From: Varroa destructor
Taxonomy: Eukaryota; Arthropoda; Arachnida; Mesostigmata; Varroidae
Assembly (NCBI RefSeq): GCF_002443255.2
Contig: NW_019211454.1
Span: forward strand, 36,925,877-36,989,876
Direction: 5' to 3'
Length of the DNA stretch: 64,000 nt
Shown piece after piece: positions 36,381 to 50,111 of this stretch (position 1 is the stretch's first letter; each line of letters starts with the position of its first letter). A model generated the notes under the pieces. The model was given only the letters and a program-made list of their open reading frames with translations, was not told the DNA's origin and searched no databases. The translations under genes were made by a program, and so were the position numbers.

Positions 36381-39300
36381 CGACTGCCTTCTCTATGATC
36401 ATCGATGTATAACGTTTGGTTTGCTGGTACCCTCTATTGCTCAACACTGGCGGAACAAAGTCTGGTCAAAACTCTAGCTGGGTATTTGGCTACTGTGAAG
36501 CTTGCGCGATGGCTAGTGAGTCGCGGTAGGTTCGGCCATAGACGGCCTATCGCTCCTCAGCGGCTGGAGGCATCCTGAGAACGGTCGGCATAGGGCTTTG
36601 CGCGAATGCGTCCGGGATTGAGACGGTACCATGAGAAAATCAATTACGGAAAATGCTCTAAAGAACATGCTTTCCACTTTGATTTGTGACAACAGCTAGG
36701 TGCGTGTCCGTTGCTACTACATTGGCATAGTTGCTATTATCAACGTCGCCTTCGATTGTAAATGGCCTTTGTTCGTTCTGTATTTTGTCGAATGGGCTTC
36801 GGTTCGGGTCTTCTTGACTGTTGTGTCTCTGTCATCATGACTATAGTAACAGATGAAATTAAAAACTAAGATTAGAGATGTATTAAGAGGGAGAAGACAA
36901 TTGCCTTTCTACACGAAGTCGTAAAAATCTGTTCTCAAGGCACGTGAACCTCTATGGCTGCATTGAGTGAGCAAACGATAGAGAACTTTAGAAAAACTCG
37001 CGCACCATGTACGCGTCTGCCCTGATTCTACTGTTGATTGCTTCCCATGAACGAAAAAACCCACAGTCTGGCCTATGTTGGCCATCTGCGACCTTGATAA
37101 GAATGATTGGGCTGGCATACAGATGACCGGTTCATTAATTACTGTTTACTTAACGCATAGTTAATACTAGGACGAACTATCGGGCAAGACCAACTGAGGC
37201 TCGTCAATTTGGCTAGTTATCTAAGTGCCTAGTTGACATCAATGATGATTGATTTAGCGTCCTAAATGCATAGGGATAAACGCGCATATTGGATTTTAAT
37301 ATTTAATCAAAGTCACTGTTATTATTATTGAGAGAGTTAAGCAAGTTAACACAGCACCAAAGTTTTACCTATTTAGATATCTATCGAATCGTACTAAGAA
37401 CTAAAAAAGAAACTACTTTAACACGTCTCTCTATATTTGTGCCTATCGTGAAGTGTTCATACCGTTAACTCATTTATAACTGAACAGCTGATGAGGTTTT
37501 TGAGGAGGCTCGTGCCAGTTTGGGTGTAATATCCTATAAACAATATTTTTGCAATGTCAGAAAATACGATAAGTTAGGCTTATTTGGTTCAGAGCTAAAA
37601 GCTCTAATACATACGACGAAAACTAAGCTTTCGCGGTATTAATGCAGCATCTTGGTACAGTCAGAAATCCTCAGAATAGTAATCAGCAACTATAGTATTT
37701 ATCCAGCTGTACGTATACACAATAAGTGTTTTAAGTTCTTTCAGAAAGTTAGGTGATTAGCAGATCAAGCATGCGTTTCGTAACAAGCAATTCCTTATAA
37801 TAAATACAATACATATAGTGAGTTCTACATTCTGGAACTAACGTGGTCTATCAAACAAACTGTCGTTTCGACATCCGATTTGTCGCATTAACAAACGACA
37901 CTGATCGATTTCACGGGCGCTGGATCAAGTTAACCAAAGTCCGGCGGTTGCGTAACAACATAATGGAATTAGGGCATAAGCGCTATTACACCGATTCGAT
38001 GGTACCGTTAAACTGAACACGGGTCTTATTGACATCTTGGACGCAAAGACGACGCCAGTAAAAATAAAATAAAAATCGTGCTGATTCAATCCCCTTATGA
38101 TACACTGTCGGTAGAAGGAATAGCAATGATTCGACGAAGGGCTTTAACGATCAGCGACCGCCGGGCGATGATGCGATTTGTCGCCCGGAAGCGTTTCAAC
38201 TTTAGTCAACAAAGCCAATATAGTACAACTCCCTTTCCATCGGCCCGGACCCAACAGACTCCTCCCACCGACTATTTGGGGTTGTAGTCGTCGACGATTA
38301 TTCCGAATGAGTTGGTACGGGCTAGTCGGTAAATCCGACACGTTCCAGAATGACAAAATCTCTATCTATCTGCTGTCATATATGAGCTAGTTGGTATGCA
38401 TAAACAAGTACACGGAGAAGGATAAAGTATGCTTACAACTGCAAAACGGGTGGTGCATACAACAACCCCAGACATGTATAATGTGTTGCTCCTGAAGATC
38501 TAGAAAATTGTTCGTAGACCGAACAAGGCGTCGATTCTAATATTTATACAGGATTATACGGTGACAAAATTCACAATGATCTATACATGCAGAGATTTTA
38601 CACAAGCATATAAAGCAGCCACTTTGGTATCTTTGCGCAAACCATTACAAATAGAACTTGCAAAGCAGATCAACCGGCGGAAACTCTAACTGTACAACAG
38701 AAGTGAGTGATTGCCTTGGTGTGCTTAACCACAGAGAAAAAAATGAAGACCTTGTCAAATTAACGAAGAAATAGGCCACTATGGGTTTTGCTGAAACAAA
38801 GGCCGTCAAAAACAAAAAGCAGCTGTCCTAATACCTTAGGAGCAATCATGTACAGGGTTGGCAGACGTAACGCAAAACGTCACTTTTACCGTGTTTTAAG
38901 TAAATACGGTGACGTTTATAGTGCTGCACATAAGTAAACCTCGAAACTCTTGGAGGAGGGTCATAGACGGAAGTCTTAAGGGTTGCTGTTGTGCAAAACT
39001 ACGAAATGCATTCAGGCCTTTTGGTGCTCCACATTGATTTACCATTTGGTGTAAGCCAATTTATAATCATAGCTCATTCCCTTTGTAGTTCCGGTGTAAG
39101 TACAGTATTGCAATCCATGTAAGCGTAATTTTTTTCAAAAAAATAATTCCTTTTTCCCTTCCTCACGTTTTGTATTTCTGTACATGCGTGTAGATTTTAC
39201 GTTTGAATTGCCGATCAAAGTGAAAAACGTGGTCCGATTTCTAACTGATTACATATTACGGAATTTAGGAGAGAGAGGTTATATTACACACGACGGAGCC

Positions 39301-40119
39301 GGCACTTGAACTAACATTCGGTCTCGAAGCAACTTCTCATCTAAGGCTTAACAGAAGAAGGCAATATTTATCGTTATAGGCAATACTTCATTTGGCCAAC
39401 GAAACACGTAGGCCTATATGCAATTCGAATAGGCGATGAAATCTGCCGTATCCAACGTGCGCGATTCCTTCACCCTTCTGTTGTTGAAACGTCAGTATAA
39501 TCGTACAGCTACAGGTACAACAATGCTTAGTCGATAAATACCCTTCTTTTATATAGGTGGTATATCGATATACACTTGAATCGTTCTTTCGTCGTTAGCC
39601 ATATGACGGTACCCAATTCTTAGCGGTAACATTGCCGACTTCTGTTTGGTCGAGACTCTTTGGCGATACCCGTCGATCGCCACGAGCAACACTGGCTCCT
39701 TACCCTCTGACGTGTTGTCGACCCGCCTTACCACCATCTTGACACGATTGGCGCCGTAAAGTCATTTGAACCGCTAAACACCGTTGTTGTTACGGCTTAA
39801 ATATATGAAACGTTTATTCACATCGCGTACAATACGCACGTAGGCACACGGTGTCGATATCGAAATGTAATGATCATCAGCCTAGCGCCAATCATGGCTC
39901 GTCTCGCGACATATGGCGGCCGGACTGCACAATATCGCGCTGCTTCGATCGGTGATACGTTGCTCCATTTATGTAAAGGAATAAATGATAAAATAGGAAA
40001 AGAGTTAACATTATTGTAAACACAATCTTATAGATTTTGTCAGCGTTGATTCGATTGAGGAACTTGTCGCTTACATACAAAGAGGATTTGCCTTTGAAAA
40101 AATCTGAAAAATTAAACGA

Positions 40120-40139
40120 ATATATATATATATATATAT
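40120..40139. repeat. (AT)10 microsatellite
   Basis: Twenty bases of pure alternating AT, a simple dinucleotide repeat. Confidence 0.9.
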
Positions 40140-42203
40140 GTACATGGAATTAGAAACACTCTAACGGACAAGATTCATTGTCGCCTTGTACTTGGTACAG
40201 TGGTATCAGGCTTGTTATTATTTTTTCTGTGATGAATATTTTTGAGTGCACACTCTAAGTCGATACATTTTCTAATTAGTTGTTGAAACTGTATCTAAAT
40301 AGAAGCAGATATTCTAGGGACATCTTCTGCATTTGCTGAAAGCTTTATTTTTTATCGGCTTTCATTTTTCAGTGTGACCATTTTTCGTCACAATTACATT
40401 CGGAAGCGAAACAAGTTAACTGGTTTAAGTGTGCATATATACAAAAAATTCCAACGGAAAAAATGACAGGCCAAAGGTCCCGAAAATCCAAGGGCTCAAA
40501 CGGCCAAAAGCTAAAAAAAAAATGTAAAAAGGCGCACGAAGTTTCAAAAGCATTAACTTATTGGAAATTTATATCTCTATACAAATAATAGCCGGAAAAT
40601 CAAGTGTATAAAAAATGTAATAATTTTAATGAATTTTTTCAATAAACATTACGCCATCTGTTATACTAGGCCGGTCAATAGGCAATGTGAGATAGTGGAT
40701 TCTTGCATAAACATTTAGTCGAGGCATGTATTACTATTATTACCACTTATAACCCCGTGTCTATTAAAAGATAGCATATGCTTTAGATATCGGTATTTCT
40801 AACACGGTAAGATCTGAACGAGTTCCCTGATAAAAACGTTTCGAGTTATTGAGGAAAAATGGTAATCTGTGGAAGCAATGTCTGGTGAAACCGAGCATTG
40901 TCGCAAAACAGAGATAGTCTAGATCGGCCTAATAATGTCAGCTATGTTAATGCGTAGTTTATTTATTATCTACTTTAACTGTTCAGAGTAGACTTTAGCC
41001 CTAATCCATGGTCGAAAACTCACGTTTTCGCTAGGCCACCAAGCCAAAAACAACGTAATTGCAAGTAGACGTCCTTTGCGGTAATCCAGTTGCATCTACG
41101 CACTGCTATGACCGCCTGCAATAATCGTAACAGAGGGATTTTTGGTCTACTATAATTTAATGCAAAAGTGGACCATTGTTGTAGAAGAACAAAAGAACCA
41201 ACCGTCTTTTTCGATATTCATTTAGGTTATGTATATTTAACTTATTCGACATGTTCTCTTAACTAAAATAAGTGAATTAATGCACAGAGCATTTAAGTTT
41301 TTGGAATGTATCAACTTTTATTACAGCCCTTAGCGCATCGTCACTCAGCTTCGCTCAGGGCTTTTTACAAGACCCATTTTCGAGTTCAAAATGTCTTCTC
41401 TCAAGATTTATTAAATCGACGCTTCACGATGCTTCCCATAGTGAGTCCTTCACCAAATATAACGTTTATAAAGCGAACTAACTTTAATAACAACATGGAA
41501 CGCATATTCGTTAACTTGAATTGATTTACTTCGACCCATCACCGAAAATTTTTAGCCACTCTACCTATAACGTTTAAGTGAGATTCGAAAGTATATAGGT
41601 GTATCTCGCAAATAAAAATAAAATGGTGTAATTTTTAACATAATTTCAAAATTTCTCGCATCTCGTTCTGAATGTTCTAGAATAATACAAAATATCATAC
41701 TTCTTCTTCTTTTCCATCGCTTCAGAAATGGCCTGTGTTCATGCGGCCAATGTATATGCTGTATTATACAGTTACCAGTATTTCTGGTGACGCCTGCTGT
41801 TGAGTCCTATGTGCAGGTAACCTTTAGAGATAATGCAATTGGCACTGAAAGTTAGGCTGTGTGTTACGCAATATATGGAAACTCCCAGCCAAAGATTTGG
41901 TGATGAGGTTTTATATCATTGTTGGCCCACACTCCCCTAGTAATTACAACATGAAAAACTTTTTTGACCCGGGCTGACTGATCAGTTAATATAGGATAGC
42001 AGAAATTCGATCGGGGCTTAGAACTCAAATTAAGAGATTGTAATCTACAGCTTTTTCTGTAACTCACGCCCGTTAATCAATGCGAGCTACAAATGTGTAT
42101 CTTATGTATACAGCTTTACAGGGACACATCCGGAGTTCCCTGATTTTCGGTTCTTCGTTTATATTCTCCAAAATCTTCCGATGTGTTCTTCACTCATAAA
42201 AAA

Positions 42204-42219
42204 CCGCCGTCATCGGCGG
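42204..42219. repeat. GC-rich mini-hairpin, 6-bp arms
   Basis: CCGCCG and CGGCGG flank the loop TCAT, preceded by six A residues. It is compact and stable but short enough to be chance. Confidence 0.5.
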
Positions 42220-43364
42220 CTAGACACATCTACTAGCGAAAGATTTATGGTACTCGTTATATGCTTTTGACGAATGGTTGAAAACTATGCCTGAAACAAT
42301 TATAAGACTTTATCCCGTATAACGAATCAACTCGATGGTAGTACTGTGGATATTATCAGAAGTGATCGCAGTGCGAGATGACATTGATAGCTTTTGAGTG
42401 GTTCGCAGAAAAGCAGCCTCCTTACGGAATATAGACGAAATAACGCCAATGAAATGGAAGAAGATGAAACAGGCTGAAGTTCAATGATTTTTAGTTATCA
42501 CCTGAAGCCACGACGCTCGTCTAGAAAGTAAAGACATCGAATTTGTATAATAAAGTAGCAAATTCTTATGAAGCGGCACACCTGAAGACACTGCTTTGAT
42601 ACGAAACCTGTCTTATAATATACACTATGGCAAATTGGTTAGAGTGTCTTAATTTGTCGCGACAAAAAAAAAGGAAAATTTAACAGGTACTTTAAATCTA
42701 ATTATAATAAATACCTCGCCCTCACAATCCTGGCAATCTAAGCACCACATATGAAGGCCTTCCGTCTAAAAGGGTCTAAATTAATCTTTCAGTGTAATTA
42801 AAAACACGTCGTTTAACTAAAATAACGTGTTACGTATTCGCCGCCTTTTTTCACGATCTCCCGTCTCCTAACCAAGCTATTCACTCAGTTTTGCCTGGCG
42901 TTGAACGGACTCTATTCATTATCAAATAACAAACGAATTCTGTTCATCACAGTAGAAAAAAACTGTGTGTGTTATGTTCTCGATGATTGCCAAAGTAGAC
43001 ATAGGCCCTTCAGGATCGAACCACCTTATATGTATAACAGACTGCTTTTCTATGCTGTCACTATGTAGTTAAACAACGTGACCTTGAACTATCCATGTGC
43101 GTTACTGATTTCTAATTAATTTGGTGAAGAGCTTCAATTTCCTGTACTTCTACAACTTTGTGGAACCTTGTGTGTAGGCTCTATTGTAGCAGATACTATG
43201 CCGATGCCCGTCATAGCTTCAAGTAATATTAAAACCATGCCGTGTCGATCGATACTTTGCCTACCGTTGGCTACCACTGTTTCCTATAGAACTGGATGCT
43301 TTTACCACAGGGTGTCTTACCCTAGCGAGAAGAGGGTCTTTGTCGTTTTGCCACTTAACGGTGG

Positions 43365-43380
43365 TTTTCTTCGAAGAAAA
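43365..43380. repeat. 16-bp perfect palindrome
   Basis: TTTTCTTCGAAGAAAA is self-complementary around TCGA. The TTC and GAA units do not have the spacing of a heat-shock element. Confidence 0.7.
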
Positions 43381-43939
43381 ATCACGTTGCTTCTCCAGCA
43401 ACGCATTATCTTGTATTAATATCGAATATTGAGTCCGCCGACGACTAGAGCACAATGAAACTGAGATATAGCAAACCGGATACAAAACTCTTATCAGTAA
43501 AAAGACCTGATAAAAGCAACTGCTTGTTGCTACATATTTTGTCATGGCTTGAAACATGTACCATATTGAATTTCTCAAAAACGGTACTTAATATAAGAAA
43601 CTCTGATGATTCTATGCACTCTAGACGAATATGTTCATTTTTAGATATAACAAACTGGGTCGCTGTGTTGTAGTTATACAAAGTGCCTGCGTACTACTTA
43701 CTATACGCGTATATTTGTGTATAAACGAATTCGGGTTTCTTAAAATGAGTGAAAGAAGATGTTTCGTTGATAGCAGAGCTGAAGCAATTGACATACTATA
43801 AGCTAGCTGTACAAAAAGTTCATGTACGAATCAGGACATCTGCGTCGAGATCTTGCTCACAGGAGGTGTTTCCACATAAAGCAATTTTCACCTACAATAC
43901 AGTTAAGCAGAGAACGGGAAAAAGGATCACCTAGCTTTA

Positions 43940-44640
43940 AAAAGCAGCCCACTAACAGCTCAGACGTGAATGATCTGATCTGAATGACCTGAGAGGCGTC
44001 GGATTTTTAGAGGCCTGATGAAGGAGGAAGGGTTTTTTGCTGTAGGACAAAAAGCTATCAACAGGTCAACCATGCTGAAAGGACACATGTGAAAGGCACA
44101 CAACTGAGCATGCCTTAATGAGCATGTGAAAATTCACAACTTCGATAATACTGTTCAGAAATATTTAAGCTGTGAGGCCCTCCAGGCCAAGAGTCGGTAA
44201 ATTAATAAAAGCCTTCATATGTGGAGACACTTCGAAATATCACCTATTGGAGCCTTTTAGGGGAGGAATAGGCCGCGCCAAAATCTTGGCCTGTTTCAAA
44301 TTTAGCAGGATGCACTTGACCTAATGCAAATGAGATTAATGCAGAAGTTCTAATGCTTCTAAGACAAAAAAGATAATGCGAAGGCTATGGCCGGCATGGA
44401 GTCAGATAAGTCGATACAAAGCATTATGCCATAATACTCCGTATGGAAATAGGAACGTTGTCAAGGGCATGCCACAAACTGAATTGACTTCTAAGCAAAC
44501 CTAATAAAGAATAAAGTCAAGGGACACAACTGATTTTAATCGATACTGCGAGATGCAAGAGTTCCTATGAACCTGGAGAATGAGAACAGAGGCCAAGGCA
44601 AAAGAGCCAACTCCTATAAAATAGGCTTTGCCTTACTGAT
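43940..44640. other. CpG-poor, purine-leaning stretch, possibly an old repeat
   Basis: I count 15 CpG in about 700 bases, roughly half of what the base composition predicts. TG, CA, AAG and AGG are conspicuous on the plus strand. No frame of 60 codons exists on either strand in 43.94-44.84 kb. The texture differs from the CpG-rich DNA just to the right (44.85-45.12 kb). A decayed transposon or a transcribed non-coding segment would fit, but I recognise no terminal repeats or coding remnant. Confidence 0.3.
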
Positions 44641-45142
44641 GTCCAGTGGTATTATTCAAATAAAAGAAACAGTTTTACTTGAACCGTAAACGAGAGAACG
44701 ACTACGTATTATTGAATAAGCTAAGGTTCATGGGCAGGACACGAGGTAGATGGGTGCAACGTCTGCAGCAATCAGTTAACTGCTGTCGATAGTAACATTA
44801 AATTCGTTAAAGATTAGTGGTGTGCTAACGTGTCCGTACGTTAATATTCATAACCACGTCGTCGGCCGATGTGGTCATGCACTTTGGTCTGCTTAAGCTT
44901 GAACATGGGCCAATGAATGAGGCCGTTAATAGAAGATCGCCGATAGCTCCTCCGCTGTCGAAATTTTAAACAGGCAGTGATCGTTTCAGTAAATTGGTGA
45001 CAGTTATGTTTAGCCATAATTAAATTCCTCGACAAAATTAACTTTGACCTTTTCCGGGCGTACGCGAAAAGCGTCTACTTCGGTACGAGAGGAAAAATAC
45101 GCAGGCAGTCGGATCTGCCGACTGCAGAGTCCGTGTACGGTC

Positions 45143-45157
45143 ATATATATATATATA
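45143..45157. repeat. Short (AT)n tract
   Basis: Fifteen bases of alternating AT inside an otherwise CpG-rich stretch. A similar 12-base tract lies at 53916-53927. Confidence 0.8.
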
Positions 45158-48100
45158 CGAGTCACATTGATGTTGGCAAAGTGTAAGGCCCAACTGAAGA
45201 TGGAAAAGCGTACAACGAAAAAAATAACGTCTGCTTGCGTTCTGTAGGATTTCAACGGGCTGAACCCCTTACCTGGATGAACATGTGGCAGCGTTGTCGG
45301 CAGAGAAACAACGACGAGGCAGAGAGAAACACTTCGGTCAAGTGGATTAAACCATACATGTACATCTTATGTTTTGTAAACTTATTGCGTCTCAAACATA
45401 CAAAGTGAATAATCAGCTCTCTTTTTTGTTTTATATCGGAAATACCAAGGGCATAGCGAAAACTGTGCGTGAGCATAAATTGCCGAAACGCTTCTGATCG
45501 TGTGAGACTTGCAATTGTTATTGCTGCTTCTCTGCGCGGCGGAACAACTGTTTTAGCCTCAGTGATCAAAAGAAGTTCTAAAATGAATTTCAATTGATAA
45601 ATCCTTATTGATAAACAAAAAATGCTAACGTACCTTTTCTTCCCAAAAAAATCCTTTTCGGATTATTTGAAGCTTTTCGATATTTATTGTCAATGCTTAG
45701 TCAGAGTTCTGTCCAGGCGTATCCACCGTAGAATATCTACGACAGTTACATTCAATAGCTGTCCCCGTTCGTAAGCAAAAAACCCAGTAAGCATGCGTAT
45801 CAAAACATAATACAACATAATCGTTGATCAGATAAATTGTAAATAAAAATCTATTCTGTACCTTAGCAATAAATTAGCCCCCAATACGTCTCGTATAAAA
45901 AGACAAACGTATTGTAATAAGTTTATACAACTGCCGAGTTTACAGCAACTTCGAGATCGCTTGCGGTCCTTGGTCACTCGGTTTTTAAGTGTTATTCTTA
46001 CGCAAAGCCAGACATGTAAAAGAATATATTACGAAATACGCCAAAGGCTTATTTACTAAGAAACTGAGTTTTCTTTTCCGTATTATCTGCTGTCGCAAAT
46101 GGTAATGTTCTATATAACGAAGACGTACGATTTTTATGCTGTGACACACCGTCTTAGGGCGAACTTCCTGCGTGTCTCCAAATCTATATTAGACAATAGT
46201 TAGATTGTAACTTCGCTTGACCTTCATCACGTCTCAGAAATAGAAACCGATATAATACCCAGTACCTTTCCATAACGACTATCGATAGAAGTCAGGGCAG
46301 GCCTAAACGAGAAGTATTGCTTACCCAAACAAGAGTAGCGGAAAACAGTCGACCTTCATACGAACGTACGTTCCGTATGCTTTTCTGTGGAGACATGGAA
46401 TCAGCTGATATCGAAATGAGATTTTTTTACCTTGGATGTTTTGTATTCACTCATATAAAAGGGTGCTTTTGTACAGGAAAAACTCGAGTGTTTGCCCATG
46501 CTCTAGATGACAGCAGAATCCTAAGAAAGACTGTGCCATATCTTAAGTAACGATAGCTTCCACGTCTAAATACTTCGAGAATTATATGCAAGTAATTTAC
46601 TGACAACGTAATATGTACAAACAATCTTCCGAAGGTTTCTTTAAACATTTTTAATAAGTTGCTAACTTGTCTCATTCGTTTCTCTCCCCTCTCATCTATC
46701 GCGAATATTTGGTATTAGCTAGGAGGATGGTGATTTGAAAGGCTGAACGCGCTGTCCTCGAGGTGAAAGTGTTCCGGTGTGGTTATTAGGTTACGATGAG
46801 AAACTAGTTGGCAAAAAAAGATCTTTCAAACCTTTCGCTGACCTGACGGAAAAGGTTTCTCAGGTACGCTTGTGGTTATAAGTCCTGCGTTGAAGTGACC
46901 ATGTTGAAGATAGACATCTATGCTACATGTGGTTTATATTTCCAAAAGTTTATGTTAAAGATAACATCAGATAAAAAGCTAATTAAAAAAAAATCCAGTA
47001 TTGTATATTTTTCATTTAGTGAGGTCTTGTGATTAGAGCGAAACACGCAAGCGTTGTCGGAATATTTGTACGATATAAGATGATTACGGCGCCTTTAAGA
47101 GGACCCGTAAATATGACAATTTTTATGCATAAACCTATAATAATAGTGATGATTCCGGAAACGTAAATCAAATCTTTAAATTTTCGATTCATCGTCAACC
47201 CTGTGATTACTCCCCGCACAGATCGACTGACCGTTGGTGGCTTTAAATGTGTTACTGAAAGGAGGCTTTTTTGCAGTACGTTTCTCGATAAATAATGGTT
47301 CTCACTTCATGAATCAACTGAGTCAGTGTAATTTATCCATGCTAATAATTATAAGTTCCAACTTTATATAGAGATGTGTTTCGCGTGCTCACAATCTACG
47401 TCAGATTAAGTGACGTTAGTTGTTTTTATTAGCATCGTCCTACAAATCGATTTGCCTCAACCTGCGGCAATGGGAAATTCAATATCGTGTATTTGCCAAA
47501 TTTGAACGCATCGTCACCCATCGCCATCTGCAACATGTGCAGTATTCTTTCTCTACTACCCAAAATGTTGTTGGTGTTGACTGGTCTTTATTATTGTCGG
47601 TAATATACGGCCAAGCGTTATTTCTACTGCCGGCCGTGGAAATCTAATAGTCCCGTTGTGAGCCGGCCACTCCCAATTATCCATCGTGGACGCGACTGTA
47701 TTTAGAAACCCCGCCGGCTGACTGTCCGCCTTCCTTCCTCTCGTTTCCGTTTTGTATTTGAGCGGTGGTCAAAGTACTGTAGAACCAGCATTAGTCGCAT
47801 TAGTTAGAGAATAGATCAGGATCTACGCAGATCTAGGGTAGCTGTAACGTTTGGTATCGTCGCTAAGCGCTACATTAAAAGAACGCGTTGTAAAAGTAGC
47901 GCTTCGCTATTTTAGGGTCTTACCGTTAACGCCTCGACTTTTCTCTCCGATTCCATATCCTTTCTGTTGAAGCGTTAATGTCGATTCGATTCCCAGAATT
48001 ATGACCCCAGCAAACTTTCAGGTTTGGTTAGTTACTCTCCTTTTGCCCTTATTGTGTAGTAATTATAATTAAGAGTCAAAAACTTTCTGCAGATCGCCTT

Positions 48101-48285
48101 TTTCTAGTCAAAACTATTGCCGTATTGGATGACGCAAAGGAAGCAGTGAAGCAAAAGGTACTATACAGGATATCCAACAATACGTACATGCCTGCGTCTA
48201 AACGAGTCAGCATCAGCTATTAGTGTTACCGCAGCAACGCCGCCGTCAAAGCTATTATCTTATGCAAAATAAGACCCGTCACCAA

Positions 48286-48300
48286 CACGTGCACCACGTG
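48286..48300. promoter_or_regulatory. Two CACGTG E-boxes in close tandem
   Basis: CACGTG occurs at 48286-48291 and again at 48295-48300, nine bases apart start to start, within the direct repeat CACGTGCA-C-CACGTGCA. CACGTG is the canonical E-box bound by bHLH factors of the MYC/MAX and CLOCK/CYCLE types. Paired boxes can indicate a real element, but no promoter is identified nearby. Confidence 0.35.
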
Positions 48301-48321
48301 CATAGACACTATTACAGCCGC

Positions 48322-48564
48322 TTACAAGTTGTCTCCTTTTTTATTCCCTTCTTCTTGGAAATTGAAGTATACCGAAGCAAATCGACATGGCAGACGAAGT
48401 GTGGCCACCGACGTTTGGCGAGAACGGCACTGTGAAGTCTCGTGGCCGACGTTGTCGGGAAATATTGTGTGCCGGCTAGAACCGTTGTTTTGGTGCTCTC
48501 TCTCGAACAGTTCGAGTTTGCGACCGTTCATGTACCACTTGCTCTCTCCGTATACGGCAAACAA
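48322..48564 (-). CDS. Weak candidate exon, faint Ig-like strand motif
   Basis: I do not recognise the product. The frame is open for 80 codons to the stop at 48322-48324, and its codons favour RNY in the first half. Near the N-terminal end it reads SKWYMNGRKLEL, which resembles the C-strand region of immunoglobulin-like domains (W, then N-G, then a hydrophobic). If the frame is followed three codons further upstream, a Cys lies ten residues before the Trp. The second conserved Ig half (a D-x-G/A-x-Y-x-C motif) is not visible, so this is only a resemblance. No good acceptor is evident; an in-frame stop TAG sits just upstream. Confidence 0.17.
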   Translation of the reverse strand: MFAVYGESKWYMNGRKLELFEREHQNNGSSRHTIFPDNVGHETSQCRSRQTSVATLRLPCRFASVYFNFQEEGNKKGDNL

Positions 48565-49814
48565 GCACGGCTAGTTCTATCGCTGCGTAAGCCACTCCCG
48601 AGTCGCGTTTAGCTGAGTCGAAGTGTAGCCCTAATCCCGTTTATCGGGGGTTGCGCCTGCTCCAGCCCTCAATCAGACCCTCAAGTCAAGCCACCATAAG
48701 GAGACACTAACATAGGCCGTCAACTAATCGTAGAACTATTTGGCTTGTTTATCATTAATGGCTCGTGAATGTTATTAGTCGATAGGTACAGCATCGTATA
48801 GATAGGACATATTCTTCCGAGATGTCAATTTTTGCCGGCTGCGAGCTAAAAGCTAAAAAGAGAAGGAAGAAACCTGGGGGTGCGAAGTGATCGCATCTTG
48901 CGTGCCCGCGAACAGCTCTATGGAACTGGATGGGTTTGAGATGCCTGTGGCGACGATGACAAGCCACTTTGCGCAGGCTTTCACCGACAATCGTTGTTGG
49001 GCTGTCTACCTCAAAATCACCTGTTCGACATCACACTTTCAATCGGACGCGTGGTCCTTGCTTCGATTAAGCCTAATGCACTAAAGGTGATGGTCACCTA
49101 ATGCGTGGTTGCGCTTACCGGCCTATTCGAATTTGCGCGCCTCTGTCTCACCACAACAGAGCGGTGAGAGCAAGCGAGGAATGATTAATGATCATGAGGA
49201 ATTGCTAATGTCATCAATTCTGTTCGGGTTGGTTTTCAACAACGCCTATTTTAAAATTTCATTAAGTGTAAAAAAATATAATTATTAGTACCGATTTAGC
49301 GTTGATGTCGACGTCCTGTGGATCTGTGGACGAACGGCTACGACTTTGAGTTCGGAAAGGGCATATGAACGTAAAAAGCGGCCTCCAGAGCCAACCAACA
49401 TAACTATAGTGCTAACCATGGGCCCGAAAATCTTAAGAGGTGTGACAAGCTTTTTTAGGCGGAAAAAGTCGATATCAACGAATAGCTCGTGACCCATACC
49501 GCCGACAACTGTTCGAAAACTTGTTATCTGCAGTCATGTATTGCAGGGCTCAAAAACAGTAAGACAGGTATGACAAGAAAGCCGACGCATAGAACTACCT
49601 TTAAATAAAACCACATGATTTCTATGCGATTAGACATTATTTTTAGCCAGACGTAAATTGGCATCTTACAATCTTAAGGAACAGATTTGGAGTGCAGCAT
49701 TGATCATAAATAGTGCTCAAAATCATTTTCGCCAATTTAGATTTTAATTGAAGCTCAGTGTATTTTTATAATCATATTGAAAACGTGGATCAGCTTGTCG
49801 CATGTCGAACTTAT

Positions 49815-49843
49815 GTATATATGCTAAGTGCAGTATATATGCT
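49815..49843. repeat. Direct repeat, 11 bp, period 18
   Basis: GTATATATGCT occurs at 49815-49825 and 49833-49843. It is a short local duplication or chance in AT-rich DNA. Confidence 0.55.
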
Positions 49844-50111
49844 TCGAAAGAACAAAACAGCAATATCCAATTTTAACATCTGAAAATAGCGTCTGGAAAA
49901 ACATGATACTGCTATTTTATATGAATTACGATAATTACGGAATACGAGCACAACCGTTGACACTGTTTCACGTGAAATCGCATTAGGTCAGTGCTCAGAC
50001 GCATTATGATTAAAGACGTACCTACAGAAATAATCGTGACATGGTTACTAGGGCCGCTACCCACGAAATTGTGGCGGGGTATTATAAGCCAGATGAAAGC
50101 TGGAATTCTAA

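Larger units (their letters stand above)
36381..48321. other. Long gene-free stretch
   Basis: I see no supported gene in about 12 kb. The minus-strand frame 39549-39737 has two donor-like GGTAAGG motifs near its start but no acceptor. Structure seen: an (AT)10 tract at 40120-40139, a hairpin at 42204-42219, a palindrome at 43365-43380, a CpG-poor purine-leaning stretch at 43.94-44.64 kb and a short AT tract at 45143-45157. No tRNA fold or intact mobile element was found. Confidence 0.5.

Noticed and set aside
39549..39737. Minus-strand frame with two GGTAAGG donor-like sites near its ATG
   Set aside because: The donors would leave an exon of a few codons, with no acceptor and no upstream coding evidence.
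43011..43030. tRNA B-box-like GGTTCGATCC on the minus strand
   Set aside because: The flanking bases do not form a T-stem, and no A-box or acceptor stem could be found at the right distance.
43365..43380. Heat-shock element
   Set aside because: TTC and GAA units are present but not in the required alternating 5-bp spacing.
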